Positions 18,515-27,700 of a stretch of 64,000 nucleotides of DNA are shown piece by piece (positions within the stretch are counted from its first letter, which is position 1; the number at the start of each line of letters is the position of its first letter). The position numbers were made by a program, and so were the translations under genes. The DNA comes from Paenibacillus sp. E222 (GTDB lineage: Bacteria > Bacillota > Bacilli > Paenibacillales > Paenibacillaceae). The DNA is taken from the NCBI RefSeq assembly GCF_013401555.1, contig NZ_CP058552.1, positions 496,001 to 560,000 on the forward strand, written 5' to 3'. The notes beneath the pieces are model-generated. The model did no database searches. It was given only the letters and a program-made list of their open reading frames with translations, and had not been told where the DNA came from.

Positions 18515-19089
18515 TCGCTCCGCTCCTCCCACTGTTTCCTTACCTTCGCCTTCGCCCTGGACAGTCGCGATTTGACCGTTCCTGCGCTGATGCCCAGCAT
18601 TTCCGCAATTTCACCCGTTGTAAGCTCATACTTCAGATGCAGCAAAAGCAATTCCCGGAATTTGTCCGGCAGAGCCATGATGATGTCCCAGATTTCATGA
18701 ACGTGCTCCCTGCTGATCGCCTCGGCTTCGGCAGAGGGGTGAACCAATTTTTCAGGCTTCATCTCACTCATGCTCGCATTAACCTGTTCCGTGTGGATTG
18801 GCAGTGTCTCTCCCCATAAACTGCTGCGAAAAAATCTAGATTTCCGGTATGTAAATGTCGTGTTCCTAGTAATGGTCAGCAGCCATGTCTTCAATGAGCA
18901 TTCTCCTCGAAAGTGGGCGATCCCGGAATATGCCCGGATAAACACCTCCTGTGACAATTCATCCGCCTGCTCTGTACTTTTGGTCAGAAAGTACGCGTAG
19001 TTCCATACGTCGTTCCCGTAATCATCCATCATACTGCTAAGTGTGTAATTATCGATCGTCTGAGCGTGTGCCAGATATTGATAGTCCAA
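18511..19089 (-). CDS. ECF-type RNA polymerase sigma factor
   Basis: 192 residues. Region 2 is visible as YGNDVWNYAYFLTKSTEQADELSQEVFIRAYSGI with the FRGECSLKTWLLTITRNT region 2.4, and region 4 as LPDKFRELLLLHLKYELTTGEIAEMLGISAGTVKSRLSRAKAKV. The start is a TTG with GAGGTGA 7 nt upstream; no ATG in the right place has a site. It directs RNA polymerase to envelope-stress type promoters, probably including its own. It is followed with a 4-bp overlap by its presumed membrane anti-sigma factor. Confidence 0.9.
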   Translation of the reverse strand: MDYQYLAHAQTIDNYTLSSMMDDYGNDVWNYAYFLTKSTEQADELSQEVFIRAYSGIAHFRGECSLKTWLLTITRNTTFTYRKSRFFRSSLWGETLPIHTEQVNASMSEMKPEKLVHPSAEAEAISREHVHEIWDIIMALPDKFRELLLLHLKYELTTGEIAEMLGISAGTVKSRLSRAKAKVRKQWEERSE

Positions 19090-19169
19090 CTGATGTTCAC
19101 CTCACTTAATAAGACTGCGTCTAATCCCATTTGGTTCCCAAATCGTTTATATCTTCTCCCTATCCTGCA

Positions 19170-19214
19170 AAATAAAATAAACCAGCAAGGTCCAGATGTA
19201 CTGAACGCGCTGGT
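19170..19214 (-). terminator. Probable terminator of the methyltransferase gene
   Basis: ACCAGC (19181-19186) pairs with GCTGGT (19209-19214) around a structured loop; the - strand continues with TTATTTTATTTT. Confidence 0.55.
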
Positions 19215-19264
19215 CTACCGAGTATAAAACCTATAAACTTCATGTTGATGCCAAAAGCTGCTGC

Positions 19265-19999
19265 TCAAGCCTTAACCGCGGCAATCATCAGAAACATCGG
19301 TCGACGATTCTCGTCTCGCATACCGGGAACCTGCTCCATCATCTCAGGAGATGGCTTGGACTCGGCTACCTGTTGAATGATAAAACCAGCTTGAATCAAT
19401 TCATTCAGATGAGTCGCCATTGTCCGATGGTATTTCACCACGTCCTGATTCAGAAAGTTCGCTATCCGCTGCCCTTCCTCCTGATAATGATCCACAGGCC
19501 AATGCAGTATTTCACCCTGAGATCCATAATGCCAGTCCTGCTCCGCCCGCGCCGTGAAAATAGGATGTTCCACAGACAAGACAAAAGTACCTCCTTGGAC
19601 AAGACATGCATTGATTTTGGCGTATACCTGATCCAGACGTTCGATATAATGCAAAGCCAGTGAGCTGATCACCACATCAAATTGTCCGGGTACAAAATCA
19701 ATATCCTCAATCGCCATGCGCTGGTACTCGATATGAGGATCATCCGTCATCTCGCATGCCCGCTGCAGCATATTTTCAGACAAATCCACGCCAACCACAG
19801 AACTTGCCTGTTGCTCACTTGCATATCGACAGTGCCAACCAAAGCCGCACCCCAGATCCAGTACGTTCTTGCCATTTAATTCAGGCAGCATCGTTTGCAG
19901 TTCATGCCACTCGCCAGCAGCCTCCAGCCCTTGGGTTGATCGGGCCATCTGACTGTAATTGCCGAAAAATTCGGCTTCATCGTATTTGTTTTGCTTCAT
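19265..19999 (-). CDS. Class I SAM-dependent methyltransferase
   Basis: 244 residues from the ATG at 19999 (GGAGG about 11 nt upstream). Motif I is NVLDLGCGFGWHCRYA, the acidic end of strand 2 is VVGVDLSENML, and motif II/III regions are DVVISSLALHYI and LVQGGTFVLSVEHPIF. This is the Methyltransf_11/25 type; the close SVEHPIFTAR and DHYQEEG stretches match a common small-molecule methyltransferase group in Bacillales. The substrate is unknown and no pathway neighbours are present. Confidence 0.85.
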   Translation of the reverse strand: MKQNKYDEAEFFGNYSQMARSTQGLEAAGEWHELQTMLPELNGKNVLDLGCGFGWHCRYASEQQASSVVGVDLSENMLQRACEMTDDPHIEYQRMAIEDIDFVPGQFDVVISSLALHYIERLDQVYAKINACLVQGGTFVLSVEHPIFTARAEQDWHYGSQGEILHWPVDHYQEEGQRIANFLNQDVVKYHRTMATHLNELIQAGFIIQQVAESKPSPEMMEQVPGMRDENRRPMFLMIAAVKA

Positions 20000-20064
20000 A
20001 ATTGGCGATACCTCCCGCTGCAAAAATAATACATTCACTCTACCACATAAACGGTGACCTTACT

Positions 20065-20090
20065 AAAAAAGGCGAGCCCACAGGCCCGCC
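20065..20090 (-). terminator. Terminator of the SLH-protein gene
   Basis: GGCGAGCC (20071-20078) pairs with GGCCCGCC (20083-20090) with one mismatch; the - strand continues with TTTTTT. Confidence 0.8.
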
Positions 20091-20104
20091 AGATTATACT
20101 TATT

Positions 20105-23100
20105 TTACATTGATCCATCAATGAATTCAGCTTGAAGCAGCATCCGGTATAACAGCACCGTTGTTTCGGCCCGAGTTAATGAGCTTTGTGGACGAAGTTC
20201 ATCTCCATAGCCTTTCACCAAGCCTATATGAATCGCCGTTTGCATAGCAGCATTGGCCCAGCTTCCAATTTGATGGCTGTCGGCATACAGAGACAAGTCC
20301 ACTTGCGCCTGAGGTTGAACAGTTAATGTAGAGCCTTTAACCAGTTGCATGGATCTCACTAGGGTCACGATGGCTTCTTGTCTGGATACTTCCCGTTCGG
20401 GTCTAAAGGTCCCATCCTCGAAGCCATCCATCATTCCATAAGCCTTAACCGTGGCAACAGCCCCGCTGTACCAGCTTGAAGAACTTACGTCTTTATAGCC
20501 AGCCTCACCCTCTCCTTGCACTGCATCAGCATCCGGAAGACCAAGAGCTCTGGCCAGTATAGTGGCAAGTTCGGCCCGGGTAATAGATGCATCCGGCATA
20601 AATCGGCTGCCATTTATACCCTGGACAATCATCCGCTCATTCATTTTGCTGATTTCCGCCGAAGCCCAATAGTTTTTGATATCGGTTAATGTAGACGTCC
20701 TGGATACCGGGACATATACACTGTTCGTGAGACTTTGAATAATAGCAGCCGGATGACCGTTTATATCCACGAACCGGGTTGGTACAGGACGTAATTCCTT
20801 CTGCGCCTCGTCCCATACCATAATAGTTGTGACCTTTTCCTGATCACTAGGCAAATAAATTGCCCTTTCCACATATCGGCTGAATTGGTTTACCTCTGTT
20901 GCTACACCATTCCGAATGGCCTGCACATTGAAATCCACCGGATGGCCTGCAATTTGAAGCGCCCCTTTAATGGCTGCATCCTTGATTCCGGTTATTGCTT
21001 CAGCATCGCCAAGCTCAATCGTGATTCGAGCTTCCGTATCCCCGGACACGCCAGATTTCGGAAGGACCAGTTCAGATAGTGGCAGACGGTACTGCCCATA
21101 GGCACTAACCAACGTGATATCTGCTACTTTGCCTACAAGCAGCTTTACAGCATCTGCGGGGAGCTTCAATACGACTTTCGCCACCGCTTGCTCGTAAGCG
21201 ATGGAAATAGCGCTGACCGTTTCAGCGGAGGCTCCATCAAGCACCTTCTTCAAGGTAGTCATGTCCATTGCGATTTCAACGAATTTCTTTCCGCTCTCAT
21301 CAGCTTGAAGCTTGGCGATCCCTGATACTTCCTGATCATTTATTTTGATCCGTACCGACGTCGCCAGCGAGGAATCACTCGGATGACTCGCAGCGCTTGT
21401 TGAGCCAGACGGACTCGGATTCGAGCCCGGATTCGGGGTTGGTGTCGGGCCAGGGATTGAGCTGGCCGCGGCACGATTTACATTCAGTTGGTACGTCTGC
21501 ACAGACTGATCCTGTGCTGTAACACGCACGTTGAATGTATTCATCCCGACCACAAGTGGATACGTGACTGTACTTGATCCACTGGTTACCGGCTGACCGT
21601 TTACATCTATCACTGAATATGAATCAGCAACGGTCATTACCATGCTCAGACCATTCACAGCATGAGTGGCTTCAATGGTATAGGTTGTTTTTCCCGGATC
21701 GAAATTCAGGGCAAGCACGCCCCCCACACCCGTAACTTTCCAGTCCGACAGGTTGCCGTTGCTGCTCTTCTTCACAATGTTCTGCACATCAATCTGACTC
21801 ACATTCGCATTGCCTGCGGCATCTTTCACATACACAGCATAAATACCGTTCTCCTGCACTTCAAAATGATCGGTAATTTCTGTACCCTGCGTATCAAAAT
21901 AGGAGACGGACTGAGCACCTGCCGCCCATTTAATCATTGAGATGTTATTCAATTGCCCATAAGCCGTTGCCGTTACGGTGACCTTCACACTGTCAAAAGT
22001 AGGATCGGCAGGGTCAGCGTGCAATTCAATCTTTGGAGGCTGCTCATATACAAACGCAATCTCCACCGTCTGATCCAACACCACTTCGCTACTTACCGCT
22101 CGTGCAGCATAGGTGACTCGCTCTGCCGCTGTATTGCTGACTTGAAAAACAGCAGTTCCATCCTGACTAGTCCAGCCGTAGGCATCATGGATGACAGATG
22201 CTCCGCCGTCAGCCTGAAGTAGCACCTGTTGACCTGGCAACGGATTGCCATAATTATCGGTAAGCTTCACCAGAATGGTGGCTGCACTGCGTCCATCGGC
22301 TGGCACAACCAACTCTTTTGCTGTCACAGTAGACTGAAACGAACTCACCGGTCCTGGCACAAACTCCACCGTGATCGTTGTGGTTAATGCATTTCCCCCA
22401 ACGGTTGCGCTGATCGTTGTCGTACCCACGGTTGTTGGGGCCGTCAACGTTGCGCTGTACGTGCCATCCTGGTTATCCGTTACGGCGCTGACGGTGCCCT
22501 GTGTCGATGTAATCGCCACTGACTCACCTCCGCTCGTCAGCCGATTGCCCTGCGCATCCTTTAACGTCACCTTAATCGCGGTCTGGCTCGTTCCATCGGC
22601 CGTTAAAGACGCTTTGGACGTTTCCATCAGACTGCTCGCTAATGACGGAGAGCCTGCAACAAACTCCACCGTGCTCGTTGCGGTTAATTCATTTCCCCCA
22701 ACGGTTGCGCTGATCGTTGCTGTACCCACGGTTGTTGGGGCCGTCAACGTTGCGCTGTACGTACCATCCTGGTTATCCGTTACGGCGCTGACGGTGCCCT
22801 GTGTCGATGTAATCGCCACCGACTCACCTCCGCCCGTCAGCCGATTGCCCTGCGCATCCTTTAACGTCACCTTAATCGCGGTCTGGCTCGTTCCATCGGC
22901 CGTTAAAGACGCTTTGGACGTTTCCATCAGACTGCTCGCTAATGACGGAGAGCCTGCAACAAACTCCACCGTGCTCGTTGCGGTTAATTCATTTCCCCCA
23001 ACGGTTGCGCTGATCGTTGCTGTACCCACGGTTGTTGGGGCCGTCAACGTTGCGCTGTACGTACCATCCTGGTTATCCGTTACGGCGCTGACGGTGCCCT

Positions 23101-24385
23101 GTGTCGATGTAATCGCCACCGACTCACCTCCGCCCGTCAGCCGATTGCCCTGCGCATCCTTTAACGTCACCTTAATCGCGGTCTGGCTCGTTCCATCGGC
23201 CGTTAAAGACGCTTTGGACGTTTCCATCAGACTGCTCGCTAATGACGGAGAGCCTGCAACAAACTCCACCGTGCTCGTTGCGGTTAATTCATTTCCCCCA
23301 ACGGTTGCGCTGATCGTTGCTGTACCCACGGTTGTTGGGGCCGTCAACGTTGCGCTGTACGTACCATCCTGGTTATCCGTTACGGCGCTGACGGTGCCCT
23401 GTGTCGATGTAATCGCCACCGACTCACCTCCGCCCGTCAGCCGATTGCCCTGCGCATCCTTTAACGTCACCTTAATCGCGGTCTGGCTCGTTCCGTCGGC
23501 GGTTAAAGACGCTTTGGACGTTTCCAATACACTGCTCGTTGGTGACGGAGTACCGGGTACAAAATTCACCGTGCTCGTTGCGGTCAGCGCTTTCCCACCA
23601 ACTGTGGCGCTGATTGTCGCCTTGCCTGCAGTCGTCGGTGCGGTTAACGTTGCGCTGTACGTACCATCCTGGTTATCCGTTACGGCGCTGACGGTGCCCA
23701 ATGTTGATGTAATCGCCACCGACTCACCACCATCGGTAAGCGGGGTGCCCTGGGCATCCTTCAAGTTCACCGTGATCGTGCTCTGACTCGTTCCATCTGC
23801 GATCAAACTGGCTTGTGTACTCACAATGCGGCTCTCTTCCATAGATATCGAGTAATCGGCAATCATGTACGTTCTGAAGGAATAATCATAATTAGCAGCC
23901 GGGGAAGAGCCTCTCGGATAAGGATTACCAGAACCCATATACCACCCAAAACCGATATTAGACCCACCATTTTCGGTAGATACGATCATTCTGTATTGGG
24001 TTTCCCTTTTTAAATAAGGAGCAGACTCTCCGGAAAAATTAACAGATGTCCAGCCTGACGCATAGTTAACAACAGTCTTTGCCTCAGCAATTGCGGTGGA
24101 CAGGTCACTTTCCTTATAAATTTTAATCTGAATGGCACCCAAACCGTTATAACTATCGAATATGTTCAGATCAATCCTGCTCAGATTGCCTGTTATAGCC
24201 GGAGTAAACGTCTGATATCTGGGATAATCCCGATTAACAAATGAATTTCCCGACCAACTCGCTTGCTCCTGATCCAGGACCCCAGGCGAGTCAGCCATCA
24301 CATATGCACCTGATGCTCCCCCTGTTGCAACCATAATACATAGAATCAGGATCAACCATTTCTTTCCCTTGCTCCAACCGTTCAT
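20105..24385 (-). CDS. S-layer-homology cell-surface protein with bacterial Ig-like repeats
   Basis: 1426 residues. A signal peptide (KKWLILILCIMVATGGASGAYVMA) is followed by a beta-rich N-terminal domain (about 35-175), five Ig-like (Big_1/invasin-type) repeats of 100 residues (about 185-672, core SVAITSTQGTVSAVTDN), and a sixth diverged Ig-like copy (to about 770). Next come a cadherin-like beta-sandwich (about 880-970), a Pro/Ser/Gly linker, a conserved region, and three SLH motifs (about 1235-1426; MPDASITRAELATILARALG and two more) that anchor it to pyruvylated wall polymer. It probably displays a rod-like stalk on the cell surface, as an S-layer component or adhesin. Repeats 2-4 are nearly identical in DNA. 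The gene is divergent from the large LuxR regulator. Confidence 0.9.
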   Translation of the reverse strand: MNGWSKGKKWLILILCIMVATGGASGAYVMADSPGVLDQEQASWSGNSFVNRDYPRYQTFTPAITGNLSRIDLNIFDSYNGLGAIQIKIYKESDLSTAIAEAKTVVNYASGWTSVNFSGESAPYLKRETQYRMIVSTENGGSNIGFGWYMGSGNPYPRGSSPAANYDYSFRTYMIADYSISMEESRIVSTQASLIADGTSQSTITVNLKDAQGTPLTDGGESVAITSTLGTVSAVTDNQDGTYSATLTAPTTAGKATISATVGGKALTATSTVNFVPGTPSPTSSVLETSKASLTADGTSQTAIKVTLKDAQGNRLTGGGESVAITSTQGTVSAVTDNQDGTYSATLTAPTTVGTATISATVGGNELTATSTVEFVAGSPSLASSLMETSKASLTADGTSQTAIKVTLKDAQGNRLTGGGESVAITSTQGTVSAVTDNQDGTYSATLTAPTTVGTATISATVGGNELTATSTVEFVAGSPSLASSLMETSKASLTADGTSQTAIKVTLKDAQGNRLTGGGESVAITSTQGTVSAVTDNQDGTYSATLTAPTTVGTATISATVGGNELTATSTVEFVAGSPSLASSLMETSKASLTADGTSQTAIKVTLKDAQGNRLTSGGESVAITSTQGTVSAVTDNQDGTYSATLTAPTTVGTTTISATVGGNALTTTITVEFVPGPVSSFQSTVTAKELVVPADGRSAATILVKLTDNYGNPLPGQQVLLQADGGASVIHDAYGWTSQDGTAVFQVSNTAAERVTYAARAVSSEVVLDQTVEIAFVYEQPPKIELHADPADPTFDSVKVTVTATAYGQLNNISMIKWAAGAQSVSYFDTQGTEITDHFEVQENGIYAVYVKDAAGNANVSQIDVQNIVKKSSNGNLSDWKVTGVGGVLALNFDPGKTTYTIEATHAVNGLSMVMTVADSYSVIDVNGQPVTSGSSTVTYPLVVGMNTFNVRVTAQDQSVQTYQLNVNRAAASSIPGPTPTPNPGSNPSPSGSTSAASHPSDSSLATSVRIKINDQEVSGIAKLQADESGKKFVEIAMDMTTLKKVLDGASAETVSAISIAYEQAVAKVVLKLPADAVKLLVGKVADITLVSAYGQYRLPLSELVLPKSGVSGDTEARITIELGDAEAITGIKDAAIKGALQIAGHPVDFNVQAIRNGVATEVNQFSRYVERAIYLPSDQEKVTTIMVWDEAQKELRPVPTRFVDINGHPAAIIQSLTNSVYVPVSRTSTLTDIKNYWASAEISKMNERMIVQGINGSRFMPDASITRAELATILARALGLPDADAVQGEGEAGYKDVSSSSWYSGAVATVKAYGMMDGFEDGTFRPEREVSRQEAIVTLVRSMQLVKGSTLTVQPQAQVDLSLYADSHQIGSWANAAMQTAIHIGLVKGYGDELRPQSSLTRAETTVLLYRMLLQAEFIDGSM
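22373..23830 (-). repeat. Tandem 300-bp repeats encoding Ig-like domains
   Basis: The unit is exactly 300 bp (100 codons). Lines starting at 22621, 22921 and 23221 are identical over most of their length; copies at the two ends (from about 22373 and up to 23830) are diverged. The identity at silent positions shows recent duplication or gene conversion, so copy number may vary between strains. Confidence 0.92.
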
Positions 24386-24482
24386 TCATATCCCCCTTCT
24401 TAATCGTTGCTGTTCGCTTGCTTCATACCGTGAACTACACCCACGTACCCAATAACATAAAATGGGACCGTTCTCTTAGGCC

Positions 24483-24554
24483 ATACCTCCAAAGGGGTAT
24501 CTTATACCTAATCCTCAGCAAACCAACGCTGAAATGCTAATCCCATGGAGGTAT
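24483..24554. promoter_or_regulatory. Inverted repeat in the divergent SLH/LuxR intergenic region
   Basis: The 316-bp gap between divergent genes holds an inverted repeat with arms ATACCTCC and GGGGTAT (24483-24500), and a further half-site GGAGGTAT at 24547-24554. This may be a regulator-binding array for one or both genes. No convincing promoter hexamers were identified. Confidence 0.35.
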
Positions 24555-24701
24555 AGAGTTCTTCTTGAAAGCGGGATATGATAAGGGAATCATTATAAGG
24601 AATCATTGCTCGATAATTATTCTTTTGGTCTGTAACGTGGACTGAACTTCCATTACAATAAGACCTAATAGCTAGTATGTTGATGTATGAGGTGCACAGC
24701 C

Positions 24702-27700
24702 ATGACAGGAACTAACATTATTGAACATGCAACAGAAGATAGAGATTCAGGAAAAGAAGGACTTCCCCTGGATCGGATAAATAACGATGCACCTAAGATA
24801 ACCCTCAAAGAATTCATTGAACATTATTCTCCCATGAAGCTTGAAGTGTTTCTCCCTCTGGCGAGAGCCATTGTATCCTGTGTCGGGAATGTTCATCGAC
24901 TGCAGACCCTACATCTGGATCTAAGGCCTGAGCACATCGACGTGCTGAATAATGGTTACGAGGTTTCTTTGAATACTTCCGGTTGTACGGTGCTGCGTTC
25001 AGCGGAAGGTTATATACGCCCACACCCGATTGAGAGCGGTATACCCGAAGGGTCTCTGCCGTATTGCTCACCTGAAAATACAGGCAGAATGCAGCGACAA
25101 ATTGACGAGCGGAGCGATCTTTATTCCCTTGGTGCAATTTTTTACGAAATGCTCACAGGTCGACTTCCTTTTCTCGCTAATACTGCACTTGAATGGGTGT
25201 ATCTGCATCTCGCTCAAAGCCCCTCCCCCTTAAATTTGTCTGGTATACATGGATCAGATGCGCTGGAATCCATCGTGATGAAGCTGCTGGAGAAAAATCC
25301 GGACTCTCGCTATCCAAACACAGCTTATCTGCTCGCTGATCTGGATCGTATTGGACAATCTGCGGATACACTTCTCACAGAGTCGGACTTTCACGGAAGG
25401 TTGCATGAAATGTCAGTCCTCATTCAGGCTTTCGATTCCGCTTGCTTAGGCTCAACCGAGATGATGTACGTTGCAGGCGAAGCTGGAATGGGCAAAACAA
25501 GCCTGATCCACCAGGTCTTCCGCAATGAACAGCATACAAGACCATTTTTCTATATCACCGGAAAATTCGAGCAGTTATCCATGGAAAGCCCCTATCAGCC
25601 GATTATTCAGGCGTTCCGTGGACTTATTCGCCATTTGCTCGGAGAGACTAAACAAGCCTCTATGCAGTGGGGACACAAGCTGCGCGAAGCATTGGGGATA
25701 TACGCAGGAGTGATCACGAGCATTATCCCTGAAGCCGACATGATATTGGGCCAAGTACCCGCTGTAGAGGAACTGCCTGCCAATGAATCCAAGAAACGGT
25801 TCGTCCATGCTTTTCGCAAATTTGTACAGACACTCGCAACCAGGGAATGTCCGCTTGTGTTATTTATCGATGATGTGCAATGGGCGGATTCTTCCTCTCT
25901 TCAATTAATTGATGCCTTGCTCTGTGATCCGGAATCCCAGTATTTGATGATTGTGTGCGCCTATCGTCAGGCGGAAACCGACGTGAGTCAGCTGCCCGGA
26001 TATCAGGCTGACGGAAGCGCTGCCCTGCAAGCGGTCATCAGACATATCCATCTCAGTCCGCTAGGTCTGGAGGATATGAACGGAATCGTGACGGCGAAGC
26101 TAAACAGCGATACACATGCTACACAGTCATTGACGGAATTGCTGTATCAGCAATCGGGTGGAAACCCGTTTCATTTTCAACAAATTCTGCTTCGTCTCCA
26201 GGACGATCAAACACTGCTGTATGATGAAGAGCACCGCCATTGGCAGTGGGACCTTGGGCAGATTATTGAGCATAATCTTAGCTACTCGGTTCAGGATCTG
26301 ATCACACTTAAACTGCGCCGTCTTAACGAGGAGGCTCAGGAGCTTCTTCAGGTGGCAGCTTGTGTAGGCAGCACGTTTCACTCTAAATTCATTGCCCTGG
26401 TGGTGAACCAACACGCCGAAGTGCTGCTTCCGTTATGGTCCATGATCGTTGCCGAAGGGATGATTATGCCTACCTCCGATCAACAATTCAAATTCGCTCA
26501 TGACCATATTCAGAAGCAGATCTACAGCTCCATGGATGTCACCTCCAGACAAGCCCTTCATCTCCGAATTGGCAGTTGTTTGAGGGATCTGTACCCGGAG
26601 AATGAAGAGTACACCTATGAGAAGGTTCATCATCTGAATCGTGGTTCCGCCAGCATAGCAGATCCACAGGAGATTCTGCGGCTCGTACAATTGAATGCGG
26701 ATGCGGGTCACCGTGCCAAATCAGCCTCCGCCCACGATGTTGCGTTAGGTTATTTCAGGCAAGCGATTGAGCTACTCCCAGCGGGATATTGGGAAATGGC
26801 ATTTGAAACGTGCTTTGAATTACATATCCAAAGGGCGGAATGCGAATATTTATGCGGCCACCATGCGCAATCCGAACAGGAGATTGAACTCTTGCTTGAA
26901 CGTGCGCGCAATCCGGTCGAGCGGAGCAAAGTACAGATGATTCGAATTATGCAATATATTAACCAGGGAAAATATTCGGAAGGCACCGCCCTTGGCCTCG
27001 AATGTTTGCATGACCTTCGGATTTACATCACGCCTAATCCCGGGAAATTCACGCTGTTTATAGAAAGCAAACGAATAGAATGGATGCTTCAAAATCGATA
27101 CGAGCAGTTGACTCACTTGGAGGAAATGCAAGATCAGGAACGAATTTCAGCCATGAATCTGATTTTTGCCATTACCCCCTCAACCTTCTTCACCAATAAA
27201 AAAGTTTTTTTTCTGCTCATGTGTCGGGCCATTCAGCTCTCTCTTCAATATGGAAACACGCCGGTTTCCGCAGCAGTTTATTCGGCCTATGGCCTGCTTC
27301 AAGGCATTGCGTTGGGAAAATTCGAAAGAGGATATGCCATGGGCAAGGTCGGGATGGAATTATCTAACCGTTACAACATTCCATCCATTCAAAGCAGAAC
27401 CTATACGATGTTTGGCGGTGTACTTTGCCAGTTTGTCGGGGATGCAAGGGAAGGGGATATGTATCTGAAAGATGCCATCCAGATGGGCATGAATTCAGGG
27501 GATTATATATTTGCCAGCTACGCCATCGGCGCACATGTGAACTCTTTATACACAAGGGCACCCCTTGGACAATTTTCCAAAAACCTCGCCGATTATCTGA
27601 CGGTGCTGGAGACGACAAAGGATGAATTTGTAAGACAAAACATTTACCTGTATCAGCAATATATCCTTGCCCTTCAAGGAAAGACAGATGCACCGGACTC

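Noticed and set aside
22371..23786. 471-residue open frame on the + strand with four 100-residue repeats
   Set aside because: It is the antisense shadow of the tandem repeats in the SLH gene; it has no ribosome site, and the repeat keeps any open frame open.
22373..23830. CRISPR array
   Set aside because: The repeats are contiguous 300-bp coding units without spacers.
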